A DNA stretch of 64,000 bases from JAWLDA01 sp041686855 (lineage in GTDB: Bacteria > Bacillota > Limnochordia > DTU080 > RSA5): contig JAWLDA010000020.1 of the NCBI GenBank assembly GCA_041686855.1, forward strand, positions 1-64,000, written 5' to 3'. The stretch's first letter is position 1. Every line of letters begins with the position of its first letter. Below the pieces are notes generated by a model. That model did not search any database. It was not told where the DNA came from and saw only the letters and a list, made by a program, of their open reading frames with translations. Both the position numbers and the translations under genes were made by a program. Of this stretch, positions 40,649 to 50,267 are shown piece by piece.

Positions 40649-41920
40649 CTATCGCGTGGGCGTAAACTTCCCGACCCACCGGCGCAGAACCTGCGCCACG
40701 GGGCGGCCATCGCTCAAGGAGGCATGCGCCGGCATCCACGGTTCGGGGATCAGGATCACCCCGAGAGGGGGAATCTTCCCTTTATAGGAAAGCCTTCGGC
40801 GCTCGTGGGTGAACGAGTTCGTCACCTCGATCACCGGATTGAGCGACCAGGGTTCCATCGCTTCGGCCAACTCGCGTCGTGTGCGGATCGTGGTTCCATT
40901 CACCGCCGTAATCACATCGCCGGTACGTATCCCCATCCGTGCAGCCGGAGAGTCGGGGTGCACGTCAAGCACCATCGGCTCCGACCCGCTAAAGCTGGGC
41001 GCGCCCTTCACCTCCGCGTTGCGTGCCCTCATGATCACCCACTCGTGGGCCAGTGGAGAGAAAAGCGCTGCCGCTACGGCAAAGGGCGTTCCCCACTGGG
41101 CCAACACCGCTAAAACCAGGAGTCCGACGCTGTAACCCACCAGGCTGAGCGCGGTCCGCTTCGCCTTCTGCTCGGGAAGCGTCGTGATCGAGATGTCACT
41201 GTAACCCAACGCCGCCACAACGGGAAAGAGCGTAAACGCGACCTCCATGCCGATCGCCTCGGGTCCGGACGGTCGAATGATTGGCCACCACGCCGGCATG
41301 TCGATCCCTGGGGTCGCTTGGATCATCTCTGCGGGGACCAACGCTCCGATGAGCGCGATGAACGGCAGCGGCCAAAAGCGCTGCAGGGCGAATCCGCCGA
41401 CGACGCGTCCGCCGGGAATGCGGACGAAGACCGGCGTCGCCCCTTCTGAGCCGCTTAAATAGATCAACGCTGCCTCAACCAAGTGCAAGACGGCGACCAG
41501 CGCCATGAGGGCCGGGATGTCGAGTTCCGGGCGCCCGGTAAGCAGATGGAAGAGGGCGAGGAGCCCGGCGCCGTAGGAGAAGCAAAGGAATCGCGGTCGA
41601 ATGAACATCAGGGCGATCGCAAGGAGCCACAAATACCAAATTCCCACGGCCGAAAGCGAGATGCCCACGACGACAAAGAGCAGGGTGGCAAGGACGCCGC
41701 CCAAGCAGCCAAGAGCGCACGCCTTGAGGAGCGTTGCAGCCGGGCGCCGCTTGACAAAACCCCAAAGTCGCCGCTCTACCGACGCCGCTCGGGCGTACTG
41801 CGTGTACACCATGAGCAAAACAACGCCTACGATCAGGAGAAGATCGAGGCGTTGTAGGTATTGCGGAATCGCTTGAGCAATGAGACTGAGGAGGTCGAGC
41901 ACAACCACGTCGGCGATCAA
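40649..41920 (-). CDS. MinJ-like membrane protein with C-terminal PDZ domain
   Basis: 423 residues: about eight hydrophobic segments from residue 20 to 290, then a PDZ domain (VLDVHPDSPAARMGIRTGDVITAVNGTTIRT). This topology and the position next to ctpB and uvrBA match Bacillus MinJ, which links DivIVA to MinD at division sites. Sequence similarity was not measured, so the division role is inference. Its ATG overlaps the ctpB stop by 4 bp. Confidence 0.75.
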   Translation of the reverse strand: MIADVVVLDLLSLIAQAIPQYLQRLDLLLIVGVVLLMVYTQYARAASVERRLWGFVKRRPAATLLKACALGCLGGVLATLLFVVVGISLSAVGIWYLWLLAIALMFIRPRFLCFSYGAGLLALFHLLTGRPELDIPALMALVAVLHLVEAALIYLSGSEGATPVFVRIPGGRVVGGFALQRFWPLPFIALIGALVPAEMIQATPGIDMPAWWPIIRPSGPEAIGMEVAFTLFPVVAALGYSDISITTLPEQKAKRTALSLVGYSVGLLVLAVLAQWGTPFAVAAALFSPLAHEWVIMRARNAEVKGAPSFSGSEPMVLDVHPDSPAARMGIRTGDVITAVNGTTIRTRRELAEAMEPWSLNPVIEVTNSFTHERRRLSYKGKIPPLGVILIPEPWMPAHASLSDGRPVAQVLRRWVGKFTPTR

Positions 41921-43248
41921 CCTACCTTTCGGGTCGTCTTACCCAGCTCCTCCTGCAGTACTTCCAGAGCCTTGAGAAGCTGTACATCCTCATCAAACGG
42001 GAGGTTGTATAGGGGCTCCACCATCTCGTCCTCGGTCTCTTCGACCACCTCGCCGGAGGCTGCGCCGTCGGACGACTCGGTCCCGGCCTCGTCATCCAGT
42101 CCGGGCACCTCTACGATGTAGTCAGGTTCGATCCCCTTCTCGTGGATATAACGGCCCCCAGCGGTCTGATACCGGGCCGACGTGAGCGAGAGCGCCGAGC
42201 CGTCTCGCAAGGGGATCACCGTTTGCACGAGTCCCTTGCCAAAGGTGGTCGTCCCGACGAGTTGGCCCCGTCCACGATCCTGGAGAGCGCCGGCCACGAT
42301 CTCGGATGCGCTGGCACTGTACCCGTTCACCAAGACGACGATCGGAAGCGTGCGGCGCCTCGCCTGCGGAAACGCGTGAACAGTCCGCTTCTCCTGATCC
42401 CGTCCGACGATGTGCAGGATGGGTCCGTCGGGCAGGAACTTGTTGGCGACATCAATGGCTGCGCTCAGCGCGCCGCCCGGATTATCCCGCAAATCGAGGA
42501 TGAGACCTTCCGCTCGTTGCGCTTCAAGCGTGTTGAGCGCCTCTTCCAGCTCCTGATCCGTTCGCTCACTAAAGCGTTGCAGTCGAATGTACCCAATCGA
42601 ACGTCCCAAGTTGGGAATGGAGCCCGACTCGAGGAGCTCTACCTCCGTGACGCTCGGCACCTGAATCGTGGCACGCACAATCTCCACGTCGAAAGGCTCC
42701 CGTTCACCCCGCTGAATACCGATCGTGAGTCCGGCCCCTTCAGGTCCGCGCATCAGCGAGACCGCTTCGTCAAGCGACATAAACTCCGTCGATTTGCCAT
42801 CGATGCTGACGATCCTGTCGCCCGGTCGCAGTCCCGCCGCATGGCCGGGCGTCCCCTCAAAGGGCGCTATGATGGTTAAGCGCTCATCCTTGAGTCCGAC
42901 CATGATCCCGATCCCGCCGTACTCGCCCTGCGTGTCGATCTGCATCTGTTCAAACGAGCGAACGTCCATGAAGCGCGTGTACGGATCACCGACGGCATCC
43001 GCCAGCATACCGTTAATCGTGCCCTGCTCAATATAGCTGGCGATCAGGGCCACGGCATCAACATCGTCCACGTATTGGGTCTTCATGAGCGAGATCACTT
43101 CGAGCACCGTGCGCAGCGCGGCAGCCGACCCTTCGCCGCTGGCTTCTGCGCTACGTTGGATAGACCAAACCCCGGTCACCCCCGCCAGGAGCAGGGCGAT
43201 TAGGGCGTATGCGATCCAAACCTTGCGTATCCTCAAGAACGCTCCCAC
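41917..43248 (-). CDS. S41 carboxy-terminal processing protease (CtpA/CtpB)
   Basis: 443 residues: one N-terminal membrane anchor (WIAYALIALLLAGVTGVW), PDZ domain (AAGLRPGDRIVSIDG), then the S41 core with nucleophile Ser in VNGYSASASEIVAGAL and Lys in TTTFGKGLVQ. CtpB works outside the membrane in Bacillus sporulation signalling; related CtpA enzymes act on envelope proteins. An acidic C-terminal tail of about 60 residues follows the core. A TATAAT (43323-43318 minus strand) 70 bp upstream may be its promoter; -35 is weak. Confidence 0.94.
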   Translation of the reverse strand: MGAFLRIRKVWIAYALIALLLAGVTGVWSIQRSAEASGEGSAAALRTVLEVISLMKTQYVDDVDAVALIASYIEQGTINGMLADAVGDPYTRFMDVRSFEQMQIDTQGEYGGIGIMVGLKDERLTIIAPFEGTPGHAAGLRPGDRIVSIDGKSTEFMSLDEAVSLMRGPEGAGLTIGIQRGEREPFDVEIVRATIQVPSVTEVELLESGSIPNLGRSIGYIRLQRFSERTDQELEEALNTLEAQRAEGLILDLRDNPGGALSAAIDVANKFLPDGPILHIVGRDQEKRTVHAFPQARRRTLPIVVLVNGYSASASEIVAGALQDRGRGQLVGTTTFGKGLVQTVIPLRDGSALSLTSARYQTAGGRYIHEKGIEPDYIVEVPGLDDEAGTESSDGAASGEVVEETEDEMVEPLYNLPFDEDVQLLKALEVLQEELGKTTRKVG

Positions 43249-43443
43249 CTTTGTGCGCTCACGCCATATAAGAGCGCGATCGCCAAGGACTAAACCAAAC
43301 CTATGCGTGTGAGCCCCATTATATCGCAGCGGTCAAGGGACTGAAATGTCATGGGTTCGGGTCCAATAATAGCAAAAATGTGTGTCAAAACTGTTACGGA
43401 CGCCCCGTTCTCCTAGGCGCCCGTCTCCGCCGCTTAAAGACAC

Positions 43444-44295
43444 TTACCGCTCACCGCGGCCAAACCCCTCTCCCAACACATCGGTGACATCCGTGATCAC
43501 CATAAACGCGCCGCTGTCGATGCGACGCACCAACTCTGTCAGGCGGTGAATCTGATGACGGCCGACGACGACGAGAAGCGCGTCACGCTCGCTCCCCGTG
43601 TAGGCTCCGCGCCCGCGAAACGTAGTCGCGCCGCGATCGAGATCGAGGAGCACCTCGCGGCCGATCTTCTCGCACTCGTCGGAGATGATGATCGCCCCCT
43701 TGGCAAAGGGGCGCCCCTCCTGAACCCAGTCGATCGTCTTACTGGCGATGACAAGTGAGAGGAACGCATACATCGCGAGTTCTGGATTAAAGGCGACAGC
43801 TGCCCAGAGGATCACCGCACCGTCAATTACAATAAAAGCCCGCCCTAAGCCCATCCGAGTGACGTGTTGCAATAGACGGGCGGCGATGTCGGTGCCACCG
43901 GTCGATCCTCCATACCGGAAGGTGAGACCGACGCCGACTCCGGTCAACACGCCTCCGTAAATCGATGCCAACACGGGATCGGTCGTCAATGGCGGAACGA
44001 ACGGCGCAAAGAGATCCACAAGGACCGAGCTGGCCATGGCTCCGACGAAACTGCGCATCCCAAAGCTGAAACCGAGTCGGCGAGCGCCTGCGGCGAACAA
44101 GGGGATGTTTAGCGCAACCATCGTAAGGCCCACCGGCCATCCAAACTGGTGGAACGTGATGGTAGCCAGCCCACTCAGGCCTCCGGCCGCAATGCGATTG
44201 GGAACCGTAAAGGCGGCCAATGCGAACGCCAGCACAGCAGCCCCAACCAGTATCCCTAAGTAGTGGTAGATCCGCTCCACCACTCGACTCTTCAA
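43444..44295 (-). CDS. YitT-family membrane protein (DUF2179)
   Basis: 283 residues from TTG 44295, overlapping the WecG/TagA stop as TTGA with GGGGG about 10 nt upstream; GTG starts at 44319 and 44283 are alternatives and a longer frame is unlikely. Five to six hydrophobic segments, a Gly-rich loop (RYGGSTGGTDIAARLL), then the cytoplasmic DUF2179 domain (SGAFMVITDVTDVLGEGF). Transport substrate is not known for the family. Confidence 0.88.
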   Translation of the reverse strand: MKSRVVERIYHYLGILVGAAVLAFALAAFTVPNRIAAGGLSGLATITFHQFGWPVGLTMVALNIPLFAAGARRLGFSFGMRSFVGAMASSVLVDLFAPFVPPLTTDPVLASIYGGVLTGVGVGLTFRYGGSTGGTDIAARLLQHVTRMGLGRAFIVIDGAVILWAAVAFNPELAMYAFLSLVIASKTIDWVQEGRPFAKGAIIISDECEKIGREVLLDLDRGATTFRGRGAYTGSERDALLVVVGRHQIHRLTELVRRIDSGAFMVITDVTDVLGEGFGRGER

Positions 44296-45074
44296 GCTCG
44301 CGAAGCCCCCTTTTGCCACTGACGCCACAGGACCCGAGCCACAAAGCGCGGCAACGCCGCCATCCGGCGCACGCGCCGCGGCTCCCGAGCCAAGCGGTAC
44401 GCCCACTCCAACCCCAACGTTTGGTAAACGAGCGGCGCCCGGCGCGTCCGCCCGGCAAAGACGTCGAGCGAGCCCCCAACCCCGATAACCACCTTAGCCT
44501 GCAGGCGCTTCCGGTGAGCCGCAATCCACAACTCTTGCTTAGGCGCGCCAAGCCCCACAAGGAGGAGATCGACGCTGGCCTCGGCGATCTCCTCGACAAG
44601 CCGGGGCACTTCGTCCTCACTAAAGTACCCGTGATGCGTTCCTGCCACTCTCAGTCCAGGAAATCGTTGCGTGAGCCGTGCGGCCGCCTCGGCGGCCACG
44701 TCCGGTTCTCCACCGAGGAGGTAGACTCGACGACCCTCCTCTCCCGCGGCCGCCAAGGCGCCTTCGGCAAGCTCGATGCCGGGAACCCGTTCCGGCAGTG
44801 GCGTCCCAAAGATGCGCGAAGCCCAGACGACGCCGATTCCGTCCGCGACGACCAGCGACGCGTTGTGAAAGATATCGAGAACCTGACGACTCAATGGATG
44901 CGAGTCGACGGCGCTCATCACGAGCTCGGGGTTCGCAGTGATGACGTGATATCCCCCCGGCATCGCCGGACCGCGCATCACGCCGACGAGCCGCTCGATC
45001 GCCTCTGCAAGCGTGACGCCGTCGATTTCAACACCGAGGATCTCAACCCGTTCGGGCCAACCGCGCGCACTCAC
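44292..45074 (-). CDS. WecG/TagA/CpsF family glycosyltransferase
   Basis: 260 residues. Motifs TANPELVMSA, ADGIGVVWAS and LLLVGLGAPKQELWIA are diagnostic. Relatives transfer N-acetylmannosamine or similar sugars to undecaprenyl-linked intermediates in wall teichoic acid or enterobacterial common antigen synthesis at the membrane. Overlaps csaB by 4 bp; this pairing suggests synthesis of a secondary cell-wall polymer that CsaB pyruvylates. Confidence 0.94.
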   Translation of the reverse strand: MSARGWPERVEILGVEIDGVTLAEAIERLVGVMRGPAMPGGYHVITANPELVMSAVDSHPLSRQVLDIFHNASLVVADGIGVVWASRIFGTPLPERVPGIELAEGALAAAGEEGRRVYLLGGEPDVAAEAAARLTQRFPGLRVAGTHHGYFSEDEVPRLVEEIAEASVDLLLVGLGAPKQELWIAAHRKRLQAKVVIGVGGSLDVFAGRTRRAPLVYQTLGLEWAYRLAREPRRVRRMAALPRFVARVLWRQWQKGASRA

Positions 45075-46213
45075 GCTTCGCCGTGCCTCGCAATCGGTGT
45101 TCGTGCCATCTGAAGCGCCGTCTGGGCCTCGTCAAACGCCCGGGCACGCAACTGCGTCACCGTCGGCCTCATGGCCGAGGTGACGGCGCCCGCACCGGCC
45201 CATAGTGCTTTCAAGGCACTGAAAAGGGTCGCGGCGTCGACACCGACCGGAAGACAGGGAAGGGAGAGCTGCTCTGCCAGATTGCGGACCTTGGGGTCGT
45301 ACTCCAGGGCCACAGCCGGTACCCCGCCAATGGCGGAGAAGAGAATTCCGTGGTAGCGGACGCTTAGATTCACATCCATTGCACAGAGCAACCGAAGACA
45401 GGTACGATAATCCAAATCGCCGGCGGGGCGGTGGATCCACGTGCAGCCGGCGGCGGTCAACGCCTGTGCCAACGCGTCCACCGCTGTAGTATCGGCGCTT
45501 GGATAGAGTGGCAAGAGGACCACCCGTGCCTCGACGTCCTGCGCAAATTGTGCAATGGCTTCAGCCGTCACGCTCATCGCTTGGTCGTCGTCATCACTCG
45601 CCGCACTGACTCTCGGATCCCGCCAGACGACGCCGAGCAAGGGACGGCGCCCCCAGGGAATGTCGAACGACTCCAGGAGATCCGTCTGTTCCACCGCATC
45701 GTCGGCGTCAAGGCAGAAGGCGGGATCTGCGCTCACCTGAACCCGCTCAGCCGGCACGCCCAACGCCAGAAGGCGCTCTGCCGACTGGACGTCGCGCGTG
45801 CCTGCGCCGGAGATCCCGCGCAGCAGGCGTCGAGCGGCCATCCGCACGAGCGGGGTCTCGACGGGACCCACCCCCTGGGCATAGAGGTACGTCGGCACAC
45901 GAGCCTGCTGGGCCATGCGGATGAGCCCCAGGTAGTAAAGCGGCGATCGGCGGCTTGTCCGATCTTGAAGCAATCCGCCGCCACCGCTAATAAAGAGCTC
46001 TGTCTCGGACTTGAGCGCGTTCCAAATTTGCCCGTAGCGCTGACGATCGATCGCCTTGATACCGTGCAGTCGAGTCGTGTGCTCCGGGGAGCCACTGAGC
46101 ACCGTGACGTCGACGGCAGGGTCGGCGCGACGCAGGGCAGCGAGCATGCCGCTGAGGATCGCCTCATCCCCTGCATTCCCAAATCCGTAGTACCCTGAGA
46201 TCATCACCCGCAT
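45071..46213 (-). CDS. csaB: Polysaccharide pyruvyl transferase CsaB
   Basis: 380 residues from ATG 46213 (AAGGAGG about 9 nt upstream). N-terminal SGYYGFGNAGDEAIL and SVRYHGILFSAIGG are the CsaB signatures. It adds ketal-linked pyruvate to a cell-wall polymer so that SLH domains can bind. The start overlaps the DUF5693 stop by 10 bp. Presence implies SLH-anchored proteins elsewhere in the genome; neither barrel protein here has SLH. Confidence 0.95.
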   Translation of the reverse strand: MRVMISGYYGFGNAGDEAILSGMLAALRRADPAVDVTVLSGSPEHTTRLHGIKAIDRQRYGQIWNALKSETELFISGGGGLLQDRTSRRSPLYYLGLIRMAQQARVPTYLYAQGVGPVETPLVRMAARRLLRGISGAGTRDVQSAERLLALGVPAERVQVSADPAFCLDADDAVEQTDLLESFDIPWGRRPLLGVVWRDPRVSAASDDDDQAMSVTAEAIAQFAQDVEARVVLLPLYPSADTTAVDALAQALTAAGCTWIHRPAGDLDYRTCLRLLCAMDVNLSVRYHGILFSAIGGVPAVALEYDPKVRNLAEQLSLPCLPVGVDAATLFSALKALWAGAGAVTSAMRPTVTQLRARAFDEAQTALQMARTPIARHGEA

Positions 46214-48369
46214 TCGACGGACCTCCTTCTCCCAGTCCGGCCCACGCCCGATCGGCGCCTCCAAGCTTCGGCGGCAGCCCACAGGAGCAAGGACGTCACG
46301 ACGCCCAGGAAGACGCCTAGGAGGAACCCATACCCGGTGCGCGCCAACGAGATCGTCAGGGGCGAGTGCACGTGAGCGAAGGTGTTCATCATCGAGATCT
46401 GTCCAATGGCGCCAATCACAGCCGCCGCCACGGCGACAAAAGGCCGCCGACCGGAGATCGGCACGAGAAAGAGTGCAAGGACGAGCCCCGGATGCCCAAT
46501 GAGAAACTCCTTGGTGCGGGGTCGTGCGCCGAAGGTCTCTTCAAGGAGCCGGCGAACGGCCCCCTCGACTTCCCAGAGGGGCAATCCTTGATTCCCGGTG
46601 CGCAGGACGTAGACTGTGAGCATCAGCGCGCCCAACGCGCCGAGAACGATCCACCCAAGGCGTCGGAGCCCCCCGTCTGCGCCCGCCTGTTTCGCGGGAA
46701 GGCCAACCAATGGAGGAGTCGCTCTGCTGGCAACCCATCGCGCCGGCCACAGGAGTGTCGCCACAAGCAGGAGTGGGAGCACGTGGGCCGCCTTGACGCC
46801 GCGAAACCCCTCAAGCGTTGCCGCAAAGCGGACGTCGTCGAGGAGGAGTACGAGCGTGCCTGCCCCGAGGAGGGTCCACCCGACGGCGCGCACGAATGCG
46901 AGCACGGTAACCCGAAGGGTCGCCGACAGGGACTTCGCAGGCGCCGCGACCTCCCTCGCCCACCGCCATCCCCCATACACCGCAAGCGTCGGAAACGCGA
47001 TCGCCGCAGCGAAGGCCCCCGCTTGGCGCGCCAACACCGTATACCCTTTAAACCAGAGGGCCCAGAAAAGGAGGGTTGTCCCCAGACTTCCGACGATCCA
47101 CACGACCGCTACTCCGATATTGTTAAGATTTCGGAGGCCGAGTCGTGGCGCCACGCAAGCAGCCAGTCTCCCCACGGCGCCCCCAACCACCAGCACACCC
47201 AGCGCGATCGCCCACAGGTTTGCCGGACTCCACGGTACTTCCGCGGGGTTGCCCAGTCTGAACCCCTCCGCCCGCAACCGGGTCGCCAGCTCCTCGAGGT
47301 ACTCTATATTCAGCGTCGCCAAGCGCTCGGGAGCTTCGGCGCCCTCATCAACGACGTGATCGGCACGACCCACCGCGGGCCGGGCGAGCGTTCTCTCCTC
47401 AGGTGGCGTGCGAAAGTAAAGGCGGGTGTAAAAGAGGCGGACGCCCCTCTCTCGAGCTGCCCGCAGCCAACGGTCCAGAGCGACGTCCATTCCGATCGGT
47501 ACAGCCATCTCCCGTTCGGTGATGCTGTGTACCCGCACGATGCGATACTCCCACTCTTTGGCCATGGCCGACATGCCGGCCTGCTGAGCAAACTCGACGA
47601 GGCCGATCGGGGCGGCCAATCGTTTGAGCGAATCAGCGGAGGATGGAATCTGATGGGGATACCCGTTGACGCGCGTGCCCCAAAAAATAACGGCGGGGAC
47701 AGCGTACGGGCGGAGTTGGTGGACGCGCTCGATCAGCGGGATCTCTCTGGCGTGTGCGTCCGAAGCAATGCGAGGCACGACGCCCAAGCCCGCCTCACCC
47801 ACGGCGCGCAACACCTCAGGAAGAAAACCGAGGGGTACATCCAAAGGAAGCTCGTCGCGTGGCAGCTGCCAGACATCAAAGGCAAAGACGCCCTCAATGC
47901 GTTGACCCATCGGAGTCAACAGGCGTTCGAGCCGCTCCGTCAGCCACAGATCACTCTCGTCGTGGCCGCTGCGAGGATGTCCCAGAATGAGCGTGGTCGC
48001 TGGAAGATTGCGTGGGAGGGCCCCGGCGAGGCGTGAGTCGACGAGCTCGAGGACCCGCTTTGAAACTAAAAAGACGCGGCCGTCTGCGATCGCGTCTCGC
48101 AACGTGTACTCATGAACCCCTACCGCGTGCACTCCCGCGTCCTTCAACGCGCTCAGGTATGCGTCGAAGGTAAGGCCCGCAGCCGCAGCCATGCGCTGCA
48201 CCTCTCGCCCGTCGACGACCAGAGCGACTCGGTTTGCAGCGTGTTCGCGGGCACTGCGCGCCCACCCCACCGCCAGCGCCGCCACGAGGGTCGCACAGAC
48301 GAGGACCACCCAGACGCGGCGGAGGAGACTTAAGGCACGCCCCCCCTGATCAGCCTGCTGTCGGCTCAC
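46204..48369 (-). CDS. DUF5693 membrane protein
   Basis: 721 residues. One N-terminal membrane helix (VWVVLVCATLVAALAVGWA), an extracytoplasmic domain of about 370 residues (repeating VRLFYTRLYFRTPPEE-type strands), then about seven helices in the C-terminal half. Genes of this family are typically found beside csaB in diderm and SLH-bearing Bacillota; function unknown, possibly export of the wall polymer. Overlaps the LmeA-like gene by 4 bp. Confidence 0.85.
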   Translation of the reverse strand: MSRQQADQGGRALSLLRRVWVVLVCATLVAALAVGWARSAREHAANRVALVVDGREVQRMAAAAGLTFDAYLSALKDAGVHAVGVHEYTLRDAIADGRVFLVSKRVLELVDSRLAGALPRNLPATTLILGHPRSGHDESDLWLTERLERLLTPMGQRIEGVFAFDVWQLPRDELPLDVPLGFLPEVLRAVGEAGLGVVPRIASDAHAREIPLIERVHQLRPYAVPAVIFWGTRVNGYPHQIPSSADSLKRLAAPIGLVEFAQQAGMSAMAKEWEYRIVRVHSITEREMAVPIGMDVALDRWLRAARERGVRLFYTRLYFRTPPEERTLARPAVGRADHVVDEGAEAPERLATLNIEYLEELATRLRAEGFRLGNPAEVPWSPANLWAIALGVLVVGGAVGRLAACVAPRLGLRNLNNIGVAVVWIVGSLGTTLLFWALWFKGYTVLARQAGAFAAAIAFPTLAVYGGWRWAREVAAPAKSLSATLRVTVLAFVRAVGWTLLGAGTLVLLLDDVRFAATLEGFRGVKAAHVLPLLLVATLLWPARWVASRATPPLVGLPAKQAGADGGLRRLGWIVLGALGALMLTVYVLRTGNQGLPLWEVEGAVRRLLEETFGARPRTKEFLIGHPGLVLALFLVPISGRRPFVAVAAAVIGAIGQISMMNTFAHVHSPLTISLARTGYGFLLGVFLGVVTSLLLWAAAEAWRRRSGVGRTGRRRSVECG

Positions 48370-49091
48370 GTCGGCTCATCCCTCGCCCCTGCAGGATGCG
48401 TCCCATAAATGAGAAGCTTTCCGTCTTCGACGAGCAGATCCGTGATGACCAACGGGATCGCCTCTTGGTCCAAGTCGAGCGGAATCGTCCACTCCTCAGC
48501 GATCAGGTCGAGGAGGAGTTGGGGAACGCGTGTATTCTGCACCGTCACCTCTTGGGGCACGAACGAGACGTTGGCGCCTCCCTCTACGAGGAAGTGCCCG
48601 GCCACCGTCACATTCAAGAGGCGGCCCAGGAGGCGGATACTCCCTTCGAGGACCGCTCGTCCACGCTCCAGAGCAACACTGAAAAATTGGGACTCATTCA
48701 CCCGCGCCCAGAAGTAACGGTTGAGATCCTCTTCACCAATCACAAAGGTCGCCTTGAGCGAGTCAGCGGAACGCACCGTCACGCCTTCACCGGCGACGAG
48801 GCGACGAACGTCGACCGTCAGGTTACGTCCATCCAAGAGGACCGCGTCGAGGGTCAAGTCGCCCATCGTCACCCGCCGTAAGTCAAGGTTGATGCTCGTC
48901 AGCCGTCCGCCCAAGAGGATGACCGCGGGGTACGCCTCCACCTGGGCATCCACGAATTTTACATCGTCGAAGGAGCGTTCGAGCCCAACCTCTATGCGCC
49001 TCTCCACCAGTTTGGGCAGCGCGTATTGCCCCACAACCATGAGGATGACGACGATGATCGCCGCCGCTGCCCACCGTCGGATCCACCGCAC
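48366..49091 (-). CDS. DUF2993 (LmeA-like) lipid-binding protein
   Basis: 241 residues: N-terminal membrane anchor (AAAAIIVVILMVVGQYALP), then a domain of the DUF2993 family, which in mycobacteria (LmeA) binds phospholipid and supports lipomannan elongation. No catalytic motif can be assigned. Follows prfB by 26 bp and precedes DUF5693, csaB and tagA, forming an envelope-polymer group. Confidence 0.83.
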   Translation of the reverse strand: MRWIRRWAAAAIIVVILMVVGQYALPKLVERRIEVGLERSFDDVKFVDAQVEAYPAVILLGGRLTSINLDLRRVTMGDLTLDAVLLDGRNLTVDVRRLVAGEGVTVRSADSLKATFVIGEEDLNRYFWARVNESQFFSVALERGRAVLEGSIRLLGRLLNVTVAGHFLVEGGANVSFVPQEVTVQNTRVPQLLLDLIAEEWTIPLDLDQEAIPLVITDLLVEDGKLLIYGTHPAGARDEPT

Positions 49092-49117
49092 CTACCGCAC
49101 CTCACTCCCGGTCATCG

Positions 49118-50231
49118 CTACGCACCCTGACGACCGCGCAGGTAGGCCTCGATGAACGGATCAATCTCCCCATCCATCACACTTTGCACATTGCCCACTT
49201 CGGTATCCGTGCGGTGGTCCTTTACCATCGTGTACGGACAGAAGACATAGGAACGAATCTGGCTCCCCCAAGCGATCTCCTCTTGGTCGCCGCGAATCTC
49301 TGCCAGTTTTTGTTGTTGTTCCATCATCTTGCGCTCGGCGAGCTTTGACCGGAGGATCTTCATCGCCGCATCGCGGTTGGCATGCTGCGAGCGCTCCGAC
49401 TGACACTGTGCGACAACCCCTGTCGGAAGGTGCGTGATCCGCACCGCCGAGTCCGTCTTATTAACGTGTTGACCGCCGGCGCCACTGGCCCGGTAGGTAT
49501 CGATTCGCAAGTCGCCGGGGTCCAAATCGATGCTCACATCGTCCTCAACCTCCGGCAGCACATCGACGGAGGCGAAGGAGGTGTGCCGACGTCCAGACGC
49601 GTCGAACGGCGAAATGCGAACAAGCCGGTGAACGCCTTTCTCCGCCTTGAGGTATCCGTAAGCGAGATTCCCTTCGATAAGGAGCGTCACGCTTTTGATT
49701 CCAGCCTCGTCGCCTTCGAGTTGATCGAGGATCTGCACCTTAAACTGCTGCTTTTCGGCCCAACGGGTGTACATCCGCAACAGCATCTCAGCCCAATCCT
49801 GGGACTCGGTCCCCCCCGCGCCGGGATGGATTGCCAGGATTGCGTTGTGCCCGTCGTACTCCCCTGAGAGGAGCGCGGCCAACTCGAGACTCTCGACCTC
49901 TCGGGTTAAACTAAGTAACCCCGAGGCCACTTCGGAGCGAGTCTGGTCGTCGTCCTCCTCCTCCGCTAATTCGAAGAGGAGTTCCAACTCCTCGTGCCGC
50001 CCTTGTGCCGACTCCCACGCCTTGAGTTGCTCTTTAATCCCGTTGAGTCGTTGCGTCACCTTCGCCGCCTGCTGCGGATCGTCCCAGAAATCGGGGGCAG
50101 TCATCGCCTCTTCGTACTCGGCGACCTGCTCCCTTAGCCCGGGAACGTCAAAGGTAAGTCCCCATTTCGTCAATCCGTCGCGCCAAGGAGGCCAGGCGCT
50201 CCTTAATTTCAGACTTGTCCATCAACGTCAT
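49118..50231 (-). CDS. prfB: Peptide chain release factor 2, with programmed +1 frameshift
   Basis: Two overlapping frames join to one 370-residue RF2. The zero frame starts at ATG 50231 (AAAGGGG 5 nt upstream) and runs 27 codons to CTT (50153-50151) followed by an in-frame TGA (50150-50148). Skipping T50150 continues at GAC into DVPGLREQ and the rest. RF2 signatures are present: the GGQ loop (GAGGQHVNKTDSAVRITH). RF2 recognises UGA and UAA. The shift lets low RF2 favour its own synthesis, as in E. coli and Bacillus. Next to secA. Confidence 0.96.
50148..50165 (-). other. prfB programmed frameshift site
   Basis: Minus-strand ATG GGG ACT TAC CTT TGA C. CTT-TGA-C is the universal RF2 slip site; the GGGG just upstream is the anti-SD-pairing stimulator, weaker than the AGGGGG of E. 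coli. Confidence 0.95.
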
Positions 50232-50267
50232 AACAACCCCTTTAACTCGCGTACGGACGGTGCTCAT

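Noticed and set aside
43444..44406. YitT start at 44406
   Set aside because: It would overlap the glycosyltransferase gene by over 100 bp and add a low-complexity N-terminus not seen in the family.
49118..50173. prfB as a truncated gene of 351 codons
   Set aside because: The missing N-terminus is supplied by the upstream frame through the CTT TGA C frameshift.
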